Shown here: piece by piece, positions 21,777 to 32,889 of the stretch
Position numbering within the stretch: the first letter of the stretch is position 1
How the letters are laid out: each line of letters begins with the position of its first letter
Position numbers and translations under genes: made by a program
The notes under the pieces: model-generated
The model's input: only the letters and a program-made list of their open reading frames with translations
What the model was told of the DNA's origin: nothing
Databases searched by the model: none
NCBI GenBank assembly: GCA_022925895.1
Contig: JAKSYS010000222.1
Coordinates: forward strand, 20,561-84,560
DNA: 64,000 nucleotides
From: Fragilaria crotonensis
Taxonomy: Eukaryota > Bacillariophyta > Fragilariophyceae > Fragilariales > Fragilariaceae
Direction: 5' to 3'

Positions 21777-22480
21777 GAAACATCAACGTTTCAACATGCG
21801 AATTGAACTGGAACCGTCCTTCCTGAACATCGTGAGAAATGAGAAATGAAGGGCTGTGGGCGGACACATCGGATTTCGTACCGGTACAACTGGTAATGTA
21901 ATTTGTTCTCATGTACCAGTACCATGTACAGTAGCCTCGGTTATGGAATTCAAGTACTTGTGTACTCCAGTACTCGTACGGCGCTACCGTTGGTACCCGT
22001 GCTAATCATGATCCTTGTCATCCTGGTACTCAAACAGACATATGTTCGTAGATGAATAGGTATGATACAAGCAGTCCCTTTAGAAATAGTATGCATACAG
22101 TACAGTCGTCGTCTGTATAGGAGACACGAGACACGTCAGTCACAAATCTGAAGCAGACCTGCGATCGACCTTTGACACATCATTGAGAAATTGACTGTGT
22201 GACAACACACTGACATACTCACCTCCGCTTGATTCCGAACACGAACCTTTGACGTTGACGACCCACAACGTTACGAATTACTCCATTGTTACGCTTCGAC
22301 TAGATTGACGAAAGGTGTTTACAGTTGACAACGTTCACGTCCACAGTACACAACACAGTATCTACTTCATATCGTCGTTCTTGATTGTGTTTATTATCCT
22401 CAATCTCCTTGTACTTGCTACTAGCACCCATCTGCCATCAGCCTTCGCCTTATCTTAACCCATCTCATCAAATCACCACC
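21777..22480. other. Divergent intergenic region between pseudouridine synthase and PDZ-like gene
   Basis: Holds both divergent promoters. 21890-22100 is rich in GTAC/CCAGTAC words. 22150-22250 resembles 27005-27095 beyond the next genes. No motif can be assigned as TATA with confidence. Confidence 0.5.
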
Positions 22481-23287
22481 ATGAAGTTCACTTCTCTCCA
22501 AGCGCGTCTTGCAATGCTCATCGCCATGATTGCATGTCATGTCACTGTAACTTATGGATTCGCCCCTGGCGCATTATCATCGTCATTGACTGCCAAAACG
22601 TATATGCCACAAACACAAACAACAGCAACGACTACTACATTCCTAAACATGGTGGACAATGACAAGGAAGAATTCATGAAATTTGCACGTCAATCTCGAT
22701 CGGCTGGATCGAATGATCGTGTCGTCGAATTGGTCCGTCCCCTTGGAATTGTCTTGGCCGATGATGGTCAGGGCAATGTTTACGTGCAAACTGTTGCACC
22801 ACGAGGTAATGCCGCACGAACGGGTATGGTACGTGTGGTTTATCTGTCTTTTACACAAATAGTTGACTCTGTCATGCGAGTATTCGTTTTTGTGTATCAC
22901 TGGGTAGATACTGCACACTAGACTCGTCTATCAACTCTGAAAACACCCGGTCTCACACCCTTGCTACTCTCATCTCCATTCATCATGAATTCAAAACAAA
23001 AACGCATCAACAACAACATTAATCAGGTCAAGGAGGGTGACATTGTGACCATGTGCAGTGCCACCTTTGGGAATGAAATGTGGTCGACTCGTGGGGTGGG
23101 CCTCACTCGTGTCTTGGCGGCCATTCGGGTCCGTGCCGGATCGACGGTCAAGTTGGCCCTGGAAAGTCCCGGTGAGGGGAAACGCAAGGCTGCCCTCACT
23201 GCCAAACAAGTCAAGGAGGCCAACGAGGCACGCATGGCCGCGCAGGCCAAGAAAGATCGACTCTTGTCGGAATTGGAGAGGGGATGA
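22481..23287 (+). CDS. PDZ-like domain protein with plastid-type presequence
   Basis: Exon 1 is 22481-22828 (116 codons, ending GGTATG). The intron is 22829-23026 (GTACGTGT...AATCAG, phase 0, 198 bp). Exon 2 is 23027-23287. Product 202 aa. The start (MKFTSLQARLAMLIAMIACHVTVTYG|FAPG) is a signal peptide followed by a Phe-containing transit-like junction, as in diatom plastid-targeted proteins. The mature part has a PDZ-like fold split by the intron: RPLGIVLADDGQGNVYVQTVAPRGNAARTGM joined to VKEGDIVTMCSATFGNEMWSTRGVGLTRVLAAI. PDZ domains bind C-terminal tails and often serve proteases or assembly factors; here there is no protease domain, so it may be an adaptor. The C-terminus is a short charged helix. 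Confidence 0.82.
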
Positions 23288-24672
23288 ACAGAAATTGAAG
23301 GGCAAGTTCTTTGGTCTTTTTTGAAATGTTGATCCAGCAACACAACAATACTACTAGTTCGACGACCTAATAACAGTTCAAATTACTGCCCAATATGCTT
23401 TTGACTTTCATATCACTGTCGACATCTCTGTATTCTCAGTTTCAAGCGTGTTGGACTGACATCTTAAACGCAACGTTGGGCGTCAGGTGCACAATCACGT
23501 GCGACAATATTTTCAGTTACTGATAGAATGGTTTATCACTCGGATGACCTCGAACGAATTTGTGATCTTTCGTTTCGTGCAGCGTTTGCGTACGCCGGAC
23601 TCTACATGCTGACGTCAAGTTCGTCAAGTGCTTTCTTGACTCGGAGTCTAATCTTGGATTCGAAAGCGCAGCATGCAGCGTACTGAGCCGCTTTGAACCA
23701 ATAATTTACCGCACGATCCGACTAAGGATATCTGTTTCACGCGGCCTCCAGCTTCATTTCCGTTGCGTTAAGAATTCTTTTCAATGTTCTCGTTTATGCC
23801 GAAAATGAATCATTCTTGTACTGGACTAAGTATTCATTGAGTTATCAAACATTCTGAAGGCCTCGCTTCGGCACTTTTTGGTTCAATGCGGAGCATTAAA
23901 AAATAAACGTACATTAAGTAAAATCAATAGGTGGGCGCGTAGTTTTTTTTCACACGTTTACATGTATTCTCGCCAAACAAATTTCTACTGCTACGCTCTT
24001 GGCAACGTGTATGTTCATATTGTAACTGTGACAGCACCAGATTTCATGGATTACCAAACTAATCACGTAGATTTCATGGCGCGGTACGAGAGTTCAGGCG
24101 CAGCTAAAAATGTCGCAAGCATTGACAAATATTAAGCGCCTTGAGGTAGCATATAAAGTGAGGCCCGGCTCAACGTGGGAAAAATTCAAACTCCAAACAA
24201 TTCTCCCAATCAAAAACTCAGTGCAATGCACTGTAAGACAGATCACTCAAGCTTGCTTTTAACCAAGTAGAGTAATTCTTCATCATGAGAAAATGAACAA
24301 GTTCTCCATACAAAAAATGCTCGAATATGACTTTTTACCAAATGTTTGCGTAGGAACCAAAAAAATTACCACTTGATTGGTTCAAAGCGAATTATTGGTT
24401 CAAAGCGGTTTTTAACTGGTACAGTACTGCATACATATCATACATAGATCACGCAATCATGCATGAGCAAAAACACATCTTGTTGTAAACATCTCTTCAT
24501 CGCTGTTGCCTAAAAGGCATAATTACAAGTATCATCAAGCAGGTCTCCTAGAGTCCTAGAGAGCGAGAGAGAAGGTCGTTGCATTACCCCGTTTCCTCAT
24601 TTGGTCTGCAAACCTACAGTTCTCTAACCTCCTTGCGTACCCACTTCCCTAAAGCTATGCTGAATGTTCACT
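23288..24672. other. Long intergenic region
   Basis: No supported gene; one 85-codon frame (23878-24135) lacks an ATG in good context and any motif. 23418-23510 is similar to 27286-27370, and 24450-24531 is repeated at 26418-26499. Confidence 0.5.
24450..24531 (+). repeat. 82-bp dispersed direct repeat, copy 1
   Basis: The segment from acgcaatcatgcatgagc through tgttgcctaaaaggc to attacaagt recurs at 26418-26499 with only a few changes. The two copies flank the MDR oxidoreductase gene about 2 kb apart in the same orientation. Confidence 0.85.
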
Positions 24673-25854
24673 TTAGTCATCTGCAATCTTGATAACCACC
24701 TTGCCATGAGCATGTATAGACTGTTGTAATCGAAAGGCTTTACGGACCCCCTCCTCAGTAAAGTCAAAAGGCGAGGATGGATCAAGCACCGGTTGGAGCT
24801 TCCCGTCCGTTACATCTTGGAACAATCCCGCAAAGTCTCCCTCCTCGAGCTTGAGTGCTGCCGGAACGACCCAGAGTGGCAAACGTGGATTGAGACGCGT
24901 CCACAGCATGCGTCCGATCACCCACGTCATCACTCGAGTCATATCCAGAAAAGAATGTATCTCAATATCGTTTTCGACGCCCGGCAATAGCGAAACGTAC
25001 GTACCGCCTCTTCGAATGGCGGTTCCAGGACCTACGACTCCGCCCTTGCTCCAATTGGGTCCGTCCACTAAGTCAATAACCACATCCAATTGCTGTGATG
25101 ATGATGATGACGACGACGAGGATGCATCGCAAAACGTGGGATCTTCCCACCAGTTGTGTGTACGGTAGTCGATGACTCGATCCGCGCCTAGCTGGAGGCA
25201 CAAGTCGCATTGGGTGGAAACCGTTGCGACAAAGGAAGCCCCTCCAAGAGGTTTGGCATATTGTAGGAGAGACGTTCCCACACCGCCGCTCCCCCCAATG
25301 ACCAAAACACGGTCTCCGGCCTTGACATATTCTCGAATAATTCGCTTCGCAGCCATGCTCGAGGCGGGGAGTCCACAAGATAAAACTGAAGGAATTGACG
25401 AGGGACAGTGTTCGGTCAAGCTCGTCTTGACGAGCCGATACTCGGCCACGCCTCCTACCGGACCCGGTTCCTCAAATCGGGACACCACATAGTTTCCCGG
25501 CTGAAACTTGGAGTTGTGCGATTTCACTACGACTCCGCTCGCATCGCTGCCCACGACGTAGGGGTGGCCAGATTTTGGGAGCTGGGCATAGTCGCAGCTG
25601 CCCTTAAGGACTCGCACGTCTCCCGGAGCCAGAGCACACGCCAGGACACGAATCAGGAGGTGATCGTGATCACATTCCTCAAGAGTCGGAACGGGCCAAT
25701 CTGTAACCACAAACACCTGGTCCTCAATGCTTCCAAATCCACGCGAAATGGCCGCCTTCATGGTGGTAGGAATGCTGCCGCTGACAAGACGTGCTGCAAC
25801 TGTCTCGTTCGATACTTTCGTCGCTGTGCTCATTGTTTCGTCTGTGAACCTCAC
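24673..25854 (-). CDS. MDR-superfamily (zinc-independent quinone-oxidoreductase-like) dehydrogenase
   Basis: 393 aa, single exon. N-terminal GroES-like half: MKAAISRGFGSIEDQVFVV, LLIRVLACALAPGDVRVLKG, HPYVVGSDASGVVV. Rossmann half: RVLVIGGSGGVGTSLLQYAK, the NAD(P)H-binding glycine motif of the family, at about 185-205. The Cys and His ligands of the structural and catalytic zinc of classical alcohol dehydrogenases are absent, so it belongs with the quinone-reductase or reticulon-4-interacting-protein-like branch; substrate unknown, NADPH preferred in relatives. A poly-Ser stretch (about residues 247-255, 9 Ser) interrupts the loop before QQLDVVIDLVDG. The start may be the Met at residue 1 or residue 8; no targeting peptide is clear. 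Confidence 0.9.
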   Translation of the reverse strand: MRFTDETMSTATKVSNETVAARLVSGSIPTTMKAAISRGFGSIEDQVFVVTDWPVPTLEECDHDHLLIRVLACALAPGDVRVLKGSCDYAQLPKSGHPYVVGSDASGVVVKSHNSKFQPGNYVVSRFEEPGPVGGVAEYRLVKTSLTEHCPSSIPSVLSCGLPASSMAAKRIIREYVKAGDRVLVIGGSGGVGTSLLQYAKPLGGASFVATVSTQCDLCLQLGADRVIDYRTHNWWEDPTFCDASSSSSSSSSQQLDVVIDLVDGPNWSKGGVVGPGTAIRRGGTYVSLLPGVENDIEIHSFLDMTRVMTWVIGRMLWTRLNPRLPLWVVPAALKLEEGDFAGLFQDVTDGKLQPVLDPSSPFDFTEEGVRKAFRLQQSIHAHGKVVIKIADD

Positions 25855-26041
25855 CTTGCATGCTTCTACTGAACAAATGAGCTCTTAATCTCTGTTTTAT
25901 GAGCTTCTCGTTTCGTTCTTCGCACTTGTACTGTATCTTTCTGTAAGCAACTACATTTTGATCGTTCCAAGCACTATATTTGTAGATGCGCGCTTTTGGG
26001 TGTCAGGTTTGTGTTCGCATTATGGCTGGATGCAAATTCTT
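25855..26041. other. 5' flank of the MDR gene
   Basis: Short upstream region of the minus-strand MDR gene; no feature seen. Confidence 0.3.
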
Positions 26042-26399
26042 GTCTTTTTAAGGCGATCTGGCCGGCGCGCCTACGAGCGCCTAAAACTCGCAAATTTAGG
26101 CGCTTTGTCGAAGTCTAATTTAGGCGCTGGGGTTAGGGGTTAGGGTTACAGTACAGTGTCACAGTGCCAGTACTAAAATCAAGACAAAGGCGGATCACCA
26201 CAGTACTACTGTACAACTTATGTATCGTCGTACTGGTACCGGCTACTGTTTATAGTTGTACTGTCTACTGTATATAAATATATATACAGTATTTTTATCT
26301 CTATTCTCGTTTAATTTCTTAGGCGCTTTGTCGAAGTCGAACTTTAGGCCCGATCATGCTCATTTTTTAGGCGCCCGCCTTAAAAAATCACCCCTGAGC
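26042..26399. mobile_element. Probable decayed hAT-type MITE
   Basis: The right end (26379-26399) reads, on the minus strand, CAGGGGTGATTTTTTAAGGCG, which has the CAGGG start of hAT elements. The left side carries an inverted copy of its inner part (TTTTTAAGGCG at 26045-26055), followed by GCGCGCCTACGAGCGCC. The interior repeats TTAGGCGCTTTGTCGAAGTC twice (26092 and 26321). No target duplication is visible, and the left terminus outside TTTTTAAGGCG has diverged. No coding. Confidence 0.45.
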
Positions 26400-27470
26400 A
26401 TACCGCATAAATAAACCACGCAATCATGCATGAGCAAAAACATATCTTGTTGTAAACATCTCTTCATCGGTGTTGCCTAAAAGGCCTGATTACAAGTGTC
26501 GACTTGATGACTTTACAATCTGGCATTCTCAACATAAGTTTTGGCGATCGCTAATCAAAACGTGGACTACTTCACATGGTTTCTGGTCGCAAGCACGTAT
26601 CATGAAGCCGAAGTCATCCCACAACCTCCTATTGTACTGGCGCAATTTATGCCATGAGTGTCTTGCCGAACAGGATACCACACAGTTCTTCACTGCTGGT
26701 GAACTTGATTTATCCAACCTGCCTTCTGACACTGCGTGTGCAATCTTGTAAAGGTTGGTTTGCTCAGCGATTGGTTATTCAAGGCGTCCACGTATCATTC
26801 TATGACTAAATCCAACCAAAATTGTTCCACCTTCGCGACATCAGAAACAACAATAGGAATACACTCGATTATCCGCGCAAACTATTCTTGATGGAGGCAT
26901 TTCATGTTGCTTGCCAGAAATGGGCAGCCACATTTGTCAGTGACAGAGATCGTGGGAGTATAGCTTGAATCATGAGGTGGATGTAGCGATAGGCGACACG
27001 CCAGTCCCGAATCGGAAGCAGACCTGCCTTTGACCTATGACACATCAAAGACAATTACCCTGCCATTCTCACCTCTGCTTGATCCCAAATACGAATAAAA
27101 TTTCAGAGGCACAAAGTATAACAAGTTTCATAAATAGTAGCGCGTATCAGAGGTGTTGACCCCCCAAACACGATCACCGTCAACACTGGCACAATAACAA
27201 CCACACAGCGCCCCCTTCATCTTGTCATGGTTGATCTTAATCCCAACGACCTCCTCCGAATTCTCTATCTACTTCCTAAATGATCTGTCGACATCTCTGC
27301 ATTCTCTGTTTCAAGAATATTTGAGTGACGTTCGAAACGCAACGAACGTAAGGTGTACATTATGTTTGACGACAACTACATGAACACATAAAATCATCGC
27401 TATTCTGTTATATAGCACGCAATTGTGGTTCGTACATAAGTAGACGGCCACATATGGCAATCGTTCCATT
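26400..27470. other. Intergenic region with repeat copies
   Basis: 26418-26499 is copy 2 of the repeat at 24450. 27005-27095 resembles 22150-22250 and 27286-27370 resembles 23418-23510, the upstream and downstream flanks of the PDZ-like gene, in the same order but without that gene. The 93-codon frame from 26470 lacks an ATG start and any motif. Confidence 0.55.
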
Positions 27471-29533
27471 TTATAATGTATGTTGGCAGCACGGTGTGCT
27501 ACCTTCTGGTACGCCATCGCTGTCACCATGGTCGAGAGTAACAGAGCCATACGATGTCGCGTTCGACGACTCACTACCAGTTGACGGCTGGTCTGGATGA
27601 TGAGGACAGCACGAGTTGGTTTGCACTCCAGCTTCGGCTCTGACATCCTTGGAGGGCGGCATCTTTGCAGCAAAGACAGCATCCTTGGCATTAAACAGAA
27701 TGTGGCCGCCAACAATGCCCAAGATGATACACATAAAGAGAGGACCTGAATAAGTCATAACGACCAACATGGCAAAGTACCCAATGGTAAGTTGGAGGCC
27801 GTAAAACATGGCGGAAGCAGCTAATCGACGGTAGCCTGCTCCCATGGATGATATGACCATGCGTCGACGCATGATTACAGCCTCCAAAAAGACGCCGACG
27901 ACAAGTGAGCCAATGGCGGCTGCCACAAACTTGCCCTCGGTATTCAAGACCCATTCCGGAAAGAGGTAAATGACACACACCGTGTCCATCCAATGGAAAC
28001 CATCCATGTACATGGAAGTGCCACCGTAGCAAAATGGTTCTTTGGCAGAGTTGGTGGAATTGTAAACGACGGATGTCGAGGGGACACCGGGCACCGTAAA
28101 TTGCCAACTGCCCATGCATTTGGCGTTGTGGACACCATAAGGGCATTCTGCAACGGCCTGTGCTACATCGTGACCCGATGTTGACAATGCATTTGGGTCA
28201 AGGCAGTATAACGAGTATCCCGAAGTGACGTATGATTCGGCACGATCCGCATTCGGAATGTCGAGACAACTCATCCAACAAAAAAAGTTGGTAGAATTGT
28301 TACAGTCGCCTGGGCTTCCAACCATTTGCAGGCGGCGGCGCGAAGGTACAATCGGAAATGGCAGTTTTGAAAAGTTCGGAGGCGAGGCAGCACTGGCCGA
28401 TCCGCATCCAATTGAGATGGAATCGGAAGTGTCACCTTGTCCGTATACTCGCTTGGAGGAGAGTGTCATCGACTGCTTCATTTCACGAAACGTTTTTGGA
28501 GGAGATTCCTGAATGATGGCACTTTCAGGAACCAAGTGCACTGTATTGGAAGGAATAAGATCAGGAACAGAATATAGAGAAGCATTGACGTTGGATCCAT
28601 TTGGTGACACTTACTCATTCCGTACCACGCTCGTTCGTCGCCCTTTTGCATGGTCACAGCGTGCCGAGTTGCTCTAAGTGGTACAGGAGAATGCAGCCAA
28701 TGTTCCGCCCCAGCACCGAGCATGATGGCAATAGAGTTTGGTTGAAATATCGCTCTCGTGCTCACGCCGTCTTCATCCTTGAACCAGAACGATTCGTCTG
28801 CATCGTGGTCACCAGTCGTAGACTCTCGACAATTCAAGGCAGGAACGAATGCAAGAAAGAGTCCAGCATCAGAATGCCAGTCCAAAGACGATTGTTCATG
28901 TGCACTCTTCTTAGAATACACGTGGAAATGTTCAAGATGATTTCCAGCCTTGACGATGGATGCCACACGATCATACGAAAGACCCTTGGAATCGCGCAAT
29001 AGCACCGAGCTGTAGTTGTTGTTATTGTTGCTGCTGCCGCTGTCACGAATCAAACGGTCCAAAGCGTCGACAAAGGCATCTGCAGCAACCGCAACTTCAT
29101 CACGAATCTGCTCCATGGAAGTTGCCGTATCCAGGCCACAATATTGTGCAAGATTTGTAGGAAGAGGACGAGGCGTGTTTCCGGCAGTCGCGGTTGCCAC
29201 GGTGGTTCGTACCGTGCTTCCGTCGTCCAGTAGTGCAGTGTCCGAGTTATCAACCTGTAAGAGTTGATTTTCACATCGACAGAGCCCATCGAGAGCGGCA
29301 TGTCGAAACATATTGTTGAAGGATGATGATTCAATAGACAAGAGACCAGTTGTCTTGAGGATAGTGGCAAACTCCTCAGATCGCTGATTCGAAAGGAGGT
29401 CCTGCAAGCTAAAGGAAGGGACAATTCTCTCTCCCGCTTGCGGTGGCATTCCTTCAACAGTTGAGAAGCATATGCTTGCTGCAGTCACCAACAGCAGCTT
29501 AAACAACGAGGGTATCATTTTGGATTGGATCAA
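27471..29533 (-). CDS. Fusion: secreted 2OG-Fe(II)-oxygenase-like domain + Ctr copper transporter
   Basis: Exon 1 is 29533-28615, the intron 28614-28541 (GTAAGTGT...AATACAG, 74 bp, phase 1), exon 2 28540-27471; 662 aa. N-terminal signal peptide (MIPSLFKLLLVTAASICFSTVEG). Next comes an isopenicillin-N-synthase-like domain: LDWHSDAG (HxD iron ligands, about 217), distal His in GAEHWLHS (about 278), RATRHAV with the likely 2-oxoglutarate Arg (about 287), RAWYGM across the splice. Then a Cys-rich ectodomain with SMYMDGFHW, and three membrane helices of the Ctr/SLC31 type: FPEWVLNTEGKFVAAAIGSL, then MLVVM (the MxxxM copper filter, about 567), then GIVGG. The tail is cytosolic with CCPHH and CCQH. 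Topology agrees: both the signal peptide and the Ctr fold put the oxygenase domain outside the cytosol. Predicted role: Cu(I) import coupled to an extracellular iron or copper domain. Confidence 0.85.
28541..28614 (-). other. 74-bp intron joining oxygenase and Ctr parts
   Basis: The minus strand reads A|GTAAGTGTCACC at the donor and TTCCAATACAG|TGCAC at the acceptor, phase 1 on both sides. Without splicing, exon 1 reads about 44 codons into a hydrophobic tail and stops at 28478, and exon 2 has only a weak GTG or ATG start, so the splice is well supported but unproven. Confidence 0.8.
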
Positions 29534-31224
29534 TTTGTATTGAAGAGTAGAAAGTGTGCTTGAAGCAGAGGACGATTGAAAGAGCGCAAGTTGTTTTGTG
29601 CCTTTCTCGTGTCAAATTCATTAACAGCAGTGTTCGAAATCGTGCTGCTGCGTGCCTTTCTCCTGGTCATTTGAGTCCGATCAGTCCTCTGTGCAAGATA
29701 CAACAACAGCCACGAATTCAGTAGGCTATTTAATGCCATTCCACTATCGATTTCCTGCACATGTTGAAACGTCATGCGTCATCGACGTTGAAAACAATGC
29801 ATAAGTGGGAATGGATTCCTTAATACTGCACGCAATCCGATCCGTGAATTATGACCAATAAAAGGCCTCTCAAAAATTTCAGTGGGAATTCTCAGGAAGA
29901 GCTTCAAGTCGTGGGCTGTACGGCAAGGAATCCTGATCCGATTCTACAGTACTACAAGAACAAGTACTAGTACAAGAGTATATACCGCAAAGCACCACCC
30001 ACTTATGATGCCTAACTCCGACGACCATGCATTTGCTTGCCCCGTACGACCAGAGTAGAATCGATCGGATCCACCTGTCTGAAATCCACACCCAATAGAT
30101 CAGAATCATTCAAGCAGCACTCGGAGATGATGCTAAAATTTTCAATAATGCAAATCGCCCTGTTAAGAATCTACTGGAGTAGACACTAGTGCCACAGCCA
30201 ATTGAGTGATTTCATTTGCCCAACCACAGTCCAACAATGTACACCCTAAACTGCTTGGTAACAGCCCAACAACAGGAATGCCCAAGACGGCCAACACAAT
30301 CATCAACTCTTGACGGATAACCACTGCTGTCTCAACGAGCACTTGTGGGACGATCAGGAGTAGGATCTACATCAAATCAGATTTGTTACAGGCTTCAACC
30401 CAGATAACTCTAAACGAACGTGTGACGACCATGTTTTGTGATCTTCTCAATCAAGCCATGCCCTGCGCAAGGATATCAAAGTTCCAAAGGATACTAAAGT
30501 CTCCTCATCAAATGAATCACAATGGGTGCAAGTCTAGCATCCAAGCATGCTCTATTGAAGCACCAAATCATGCTGTTACCCTCAGTTGATTCCAATCCTC
30601 AAAGATGTTACAAATGACACAAAGGAATTTGTAACATTCAAAATGTGCCGTTACAACCTAGCTGTGCTGCTTCAAGGAGCAATCTGATTCCAGAACCATT
30701 TGCTCTCAAGACAGCATGTAATGTTCATGATGTATATCGGGAAAGAAGCCATGCACCATCTCACGGATAGAATCCAAGCAACCTCTGGTATTCAAGGTCG
30801 ACAAACTCTGCAAGAAGCTTTAGTATGGCTTTTCAGTGTAGTGACAATGCAATGAACGGGAGCGGCAGCGGAAGACACCAACAGTGACGTCCACTAGCTC
30901 GGTCACAGGAAGAGTCGACATCCACTCGGCCGATAGAGAAAACACACCCTTCTTATGCAGCGGTGACAGCTGGATCCGATAATGTTTCTGGAATTCCAGA
31001 ATCGGAACCTTGGCCTAGAGATGTCATACATGATGAGCATAGCCTGAAAAGTGTGCACAGGTTCAAGCATTGACATCCATTTTGCAGGTTGAAAGAGCTC
31101 TACCACAAAGCAAACCTGAGAGAGGCATCTCAACATCAAGAAAAACAGCACAGACCAACACCTGCAGATATCACAAGCAGAATTGGCCAAGATGTTTCAA
31201 ATGAGCAATACTGGATAATGACAT
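29534..31224. other. Long decayed intergenic region
   Basis: No supported gene. From about 30100 the DNA has coding-like codon texture (many short in-frame stretches) but frequent stops in every frame, consistent with an old retroelement or gene relic leading into the segment at 31225. Confidence 0.4.
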
Positions 31225-31690
31225 GTGTTAGATCTTTGCCAACTATCACCCAGTGGAATTGATAGAGGACATTCGACCATACCATTCCCGGCAACATATG
31301 CTAGAGGAAGGGATCAATTGGAATTCGAATTAGAAATGCTCCACGTAGCATCAGCACTTATGTTCGCAGGATACAAGGCTCTCAACAAGCAATTTGTCCT
31401 GTCAGATCAAAGGGCTTTTTTCTTCGATTTTGATACTGACACAATGTTCGGTAACTCAACACCAGCTCTCACAACTCCAACTCTGAGGATATTAAAGTCA
31501 AAAAATGTTTAGCAGGTCAGTCAATCCATTTCAGACCGAAAAATTGTCAGCAGGAAAACTGTAACGCATTCAGAAGAGGAGATCAACTCTAGGCACAAGG
31601 AGACATGCATGAGCATGTGGAGCAATTGGATAAGACATCATACAAGCTCGTTCCTCAGCGGAACACAAGGTACAGAAATGTCACTTTCCA
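31225..31690 (+). pseudogene. Relic of a retroelement endonuclease domain
   Basis: The translation from about 31229 contains FPATYARGRDQLEFELEML, then ALNKQFVLSDQRAFFFDFDT and MFGNSTP, followed after a short gap by LRILKSKNV. The pattern [SD]DxR-x3-[VF]D[FI]D-x5-[LF]FG followed by R.L.S.. matches the C-terminal end of the endonuclease/exonuclease/phosphatase domain of non-LTR elements seen in stramenopiles. The frame stops at 31512 and the similarity fades afterwards. It may derive from the same family as the LINE at 54342; this is inference. Confidence 0.35.
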
Positions 31691-32084
31691 GCTTGGTCAG
31701 TAGCATGTGCAAAAGTGAGAACAAAAAATGTTGTGTCAACAAAAATGTGCATCCATGATGCGAATGTACAGGAGGGAATGTTGTCATTGAGCAATACGCA
31801 CCGAGATACATGCCCAAGCCATAAGGCAATTCCCTGTCTTTACTCTGCTTCGTGGATGCCAGTCATGGCAGTGACCAGCATGCTGCATGCAGCTAACAGA
31901 CTGGGATTCTTATCTTTTGCAACAGGGTGCCTATGGCGATGTGGCACAGCACGCAACATAATACGGTTGAAGCTAGTACCTTCGGATGTGAATTTAGTTC
32001 TATTTTTGCAATACAACCTCTGTATGTTCAGGGCACCCATCGAGGGCATAGGAGTGAAGCGCATGAGGGATTCTCGGACAAGGC

Positions 32085-32325
32085 AGTGTTACTTTGTTGG
32101 GACCGAGCAAATCCTACCAAAGTACTTGTGGCTGGACAGTAAATATATGAATACTGTGTGATTGATGGCAGTGTTACTTCGAGGGTCCGAGCAAATCCTA
32201 CCGTACGTGTGGACTATATATATATGAAAGCTGTGTGATTGATGGCAATGTTTACTGTACTTCGAGGGGGCCGAGCAAATCCTACCATAAGTTTCGACAG
32301 TAAATATATGAATACTGTGTGATTG
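32085..32325 (+). repeat. Three-unit tandem repeat, about 75-bp period
   Basis: Three units each contain GAGCAAATCCTACC and end in (A/T)TATATGAA..CTGTGTGATTG, starting near 32103, 32190 and 32270. Unit lengths differ slightly (about 70-88 bp). Not coding. Confidence 0.8.
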
Positions 32326-32889
32326 CTTTTTCCCGTGGTGTCCTATTCATGTATATGTCAACAATTACCAGTGATCTATTAAAGGGGAAATTGCTATTCC
32401 ACCTGTTTTTTCACAACAACTTTAAATTTTCTTTCTTGTGACACATGTTTTCTATGTAGACAACAGGTGTTTTTACAAAGATAACAGGTGTTTGCATAGT
32501 TTAACAGGTACAATACCCAGCCATATCCCCTTTGTTATGTTGTATGTTGCTAAGTTAGCAATGCGGTGGTCACCCAACTGGTCTGAAAGCACACTCTATT
32601 ATCAAGCAACCTTTTTGTGATCATTGATCGAGCAGTAAGTCTTTTGACCATGGGATAACAATCATCCCATGTACTTACTCGATATTGTAAAAATCACTAT
32701 TCCAGTTGTGATGGTAATTGGCTGTTATTGTAATAAGTTTTTCTAGTCATGGAGCAATTTACAGCAAAAACGAAGGCAAAAGGATCAAGGTGAATATTAT
32801 AGGCATGTGTTACGTGTAGCTACTGCCAACTGGTGGTGCAAGTGAGTACGTCATCGATCGGTTTCAGAACAAATCCAATGTAGGACTAC

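Noticed and set aside
23878-24135. 85-codon frame in the 23.3-24.7 kb gap
   Set aside because: No ATG in good context, no domain, A/T-rich.
26128-26150. Telomere-like TTAGGG words (also near 380 and 38259)
   Set aside because: Only two or three imperfect units each; too short to indicate a telomere or a fusion point.
26470-26751. 93-codon frame after the 82-bp repeat
   Set aside because: No ATG near its start and no recognisable motif; could be a relic but cannot be supported.
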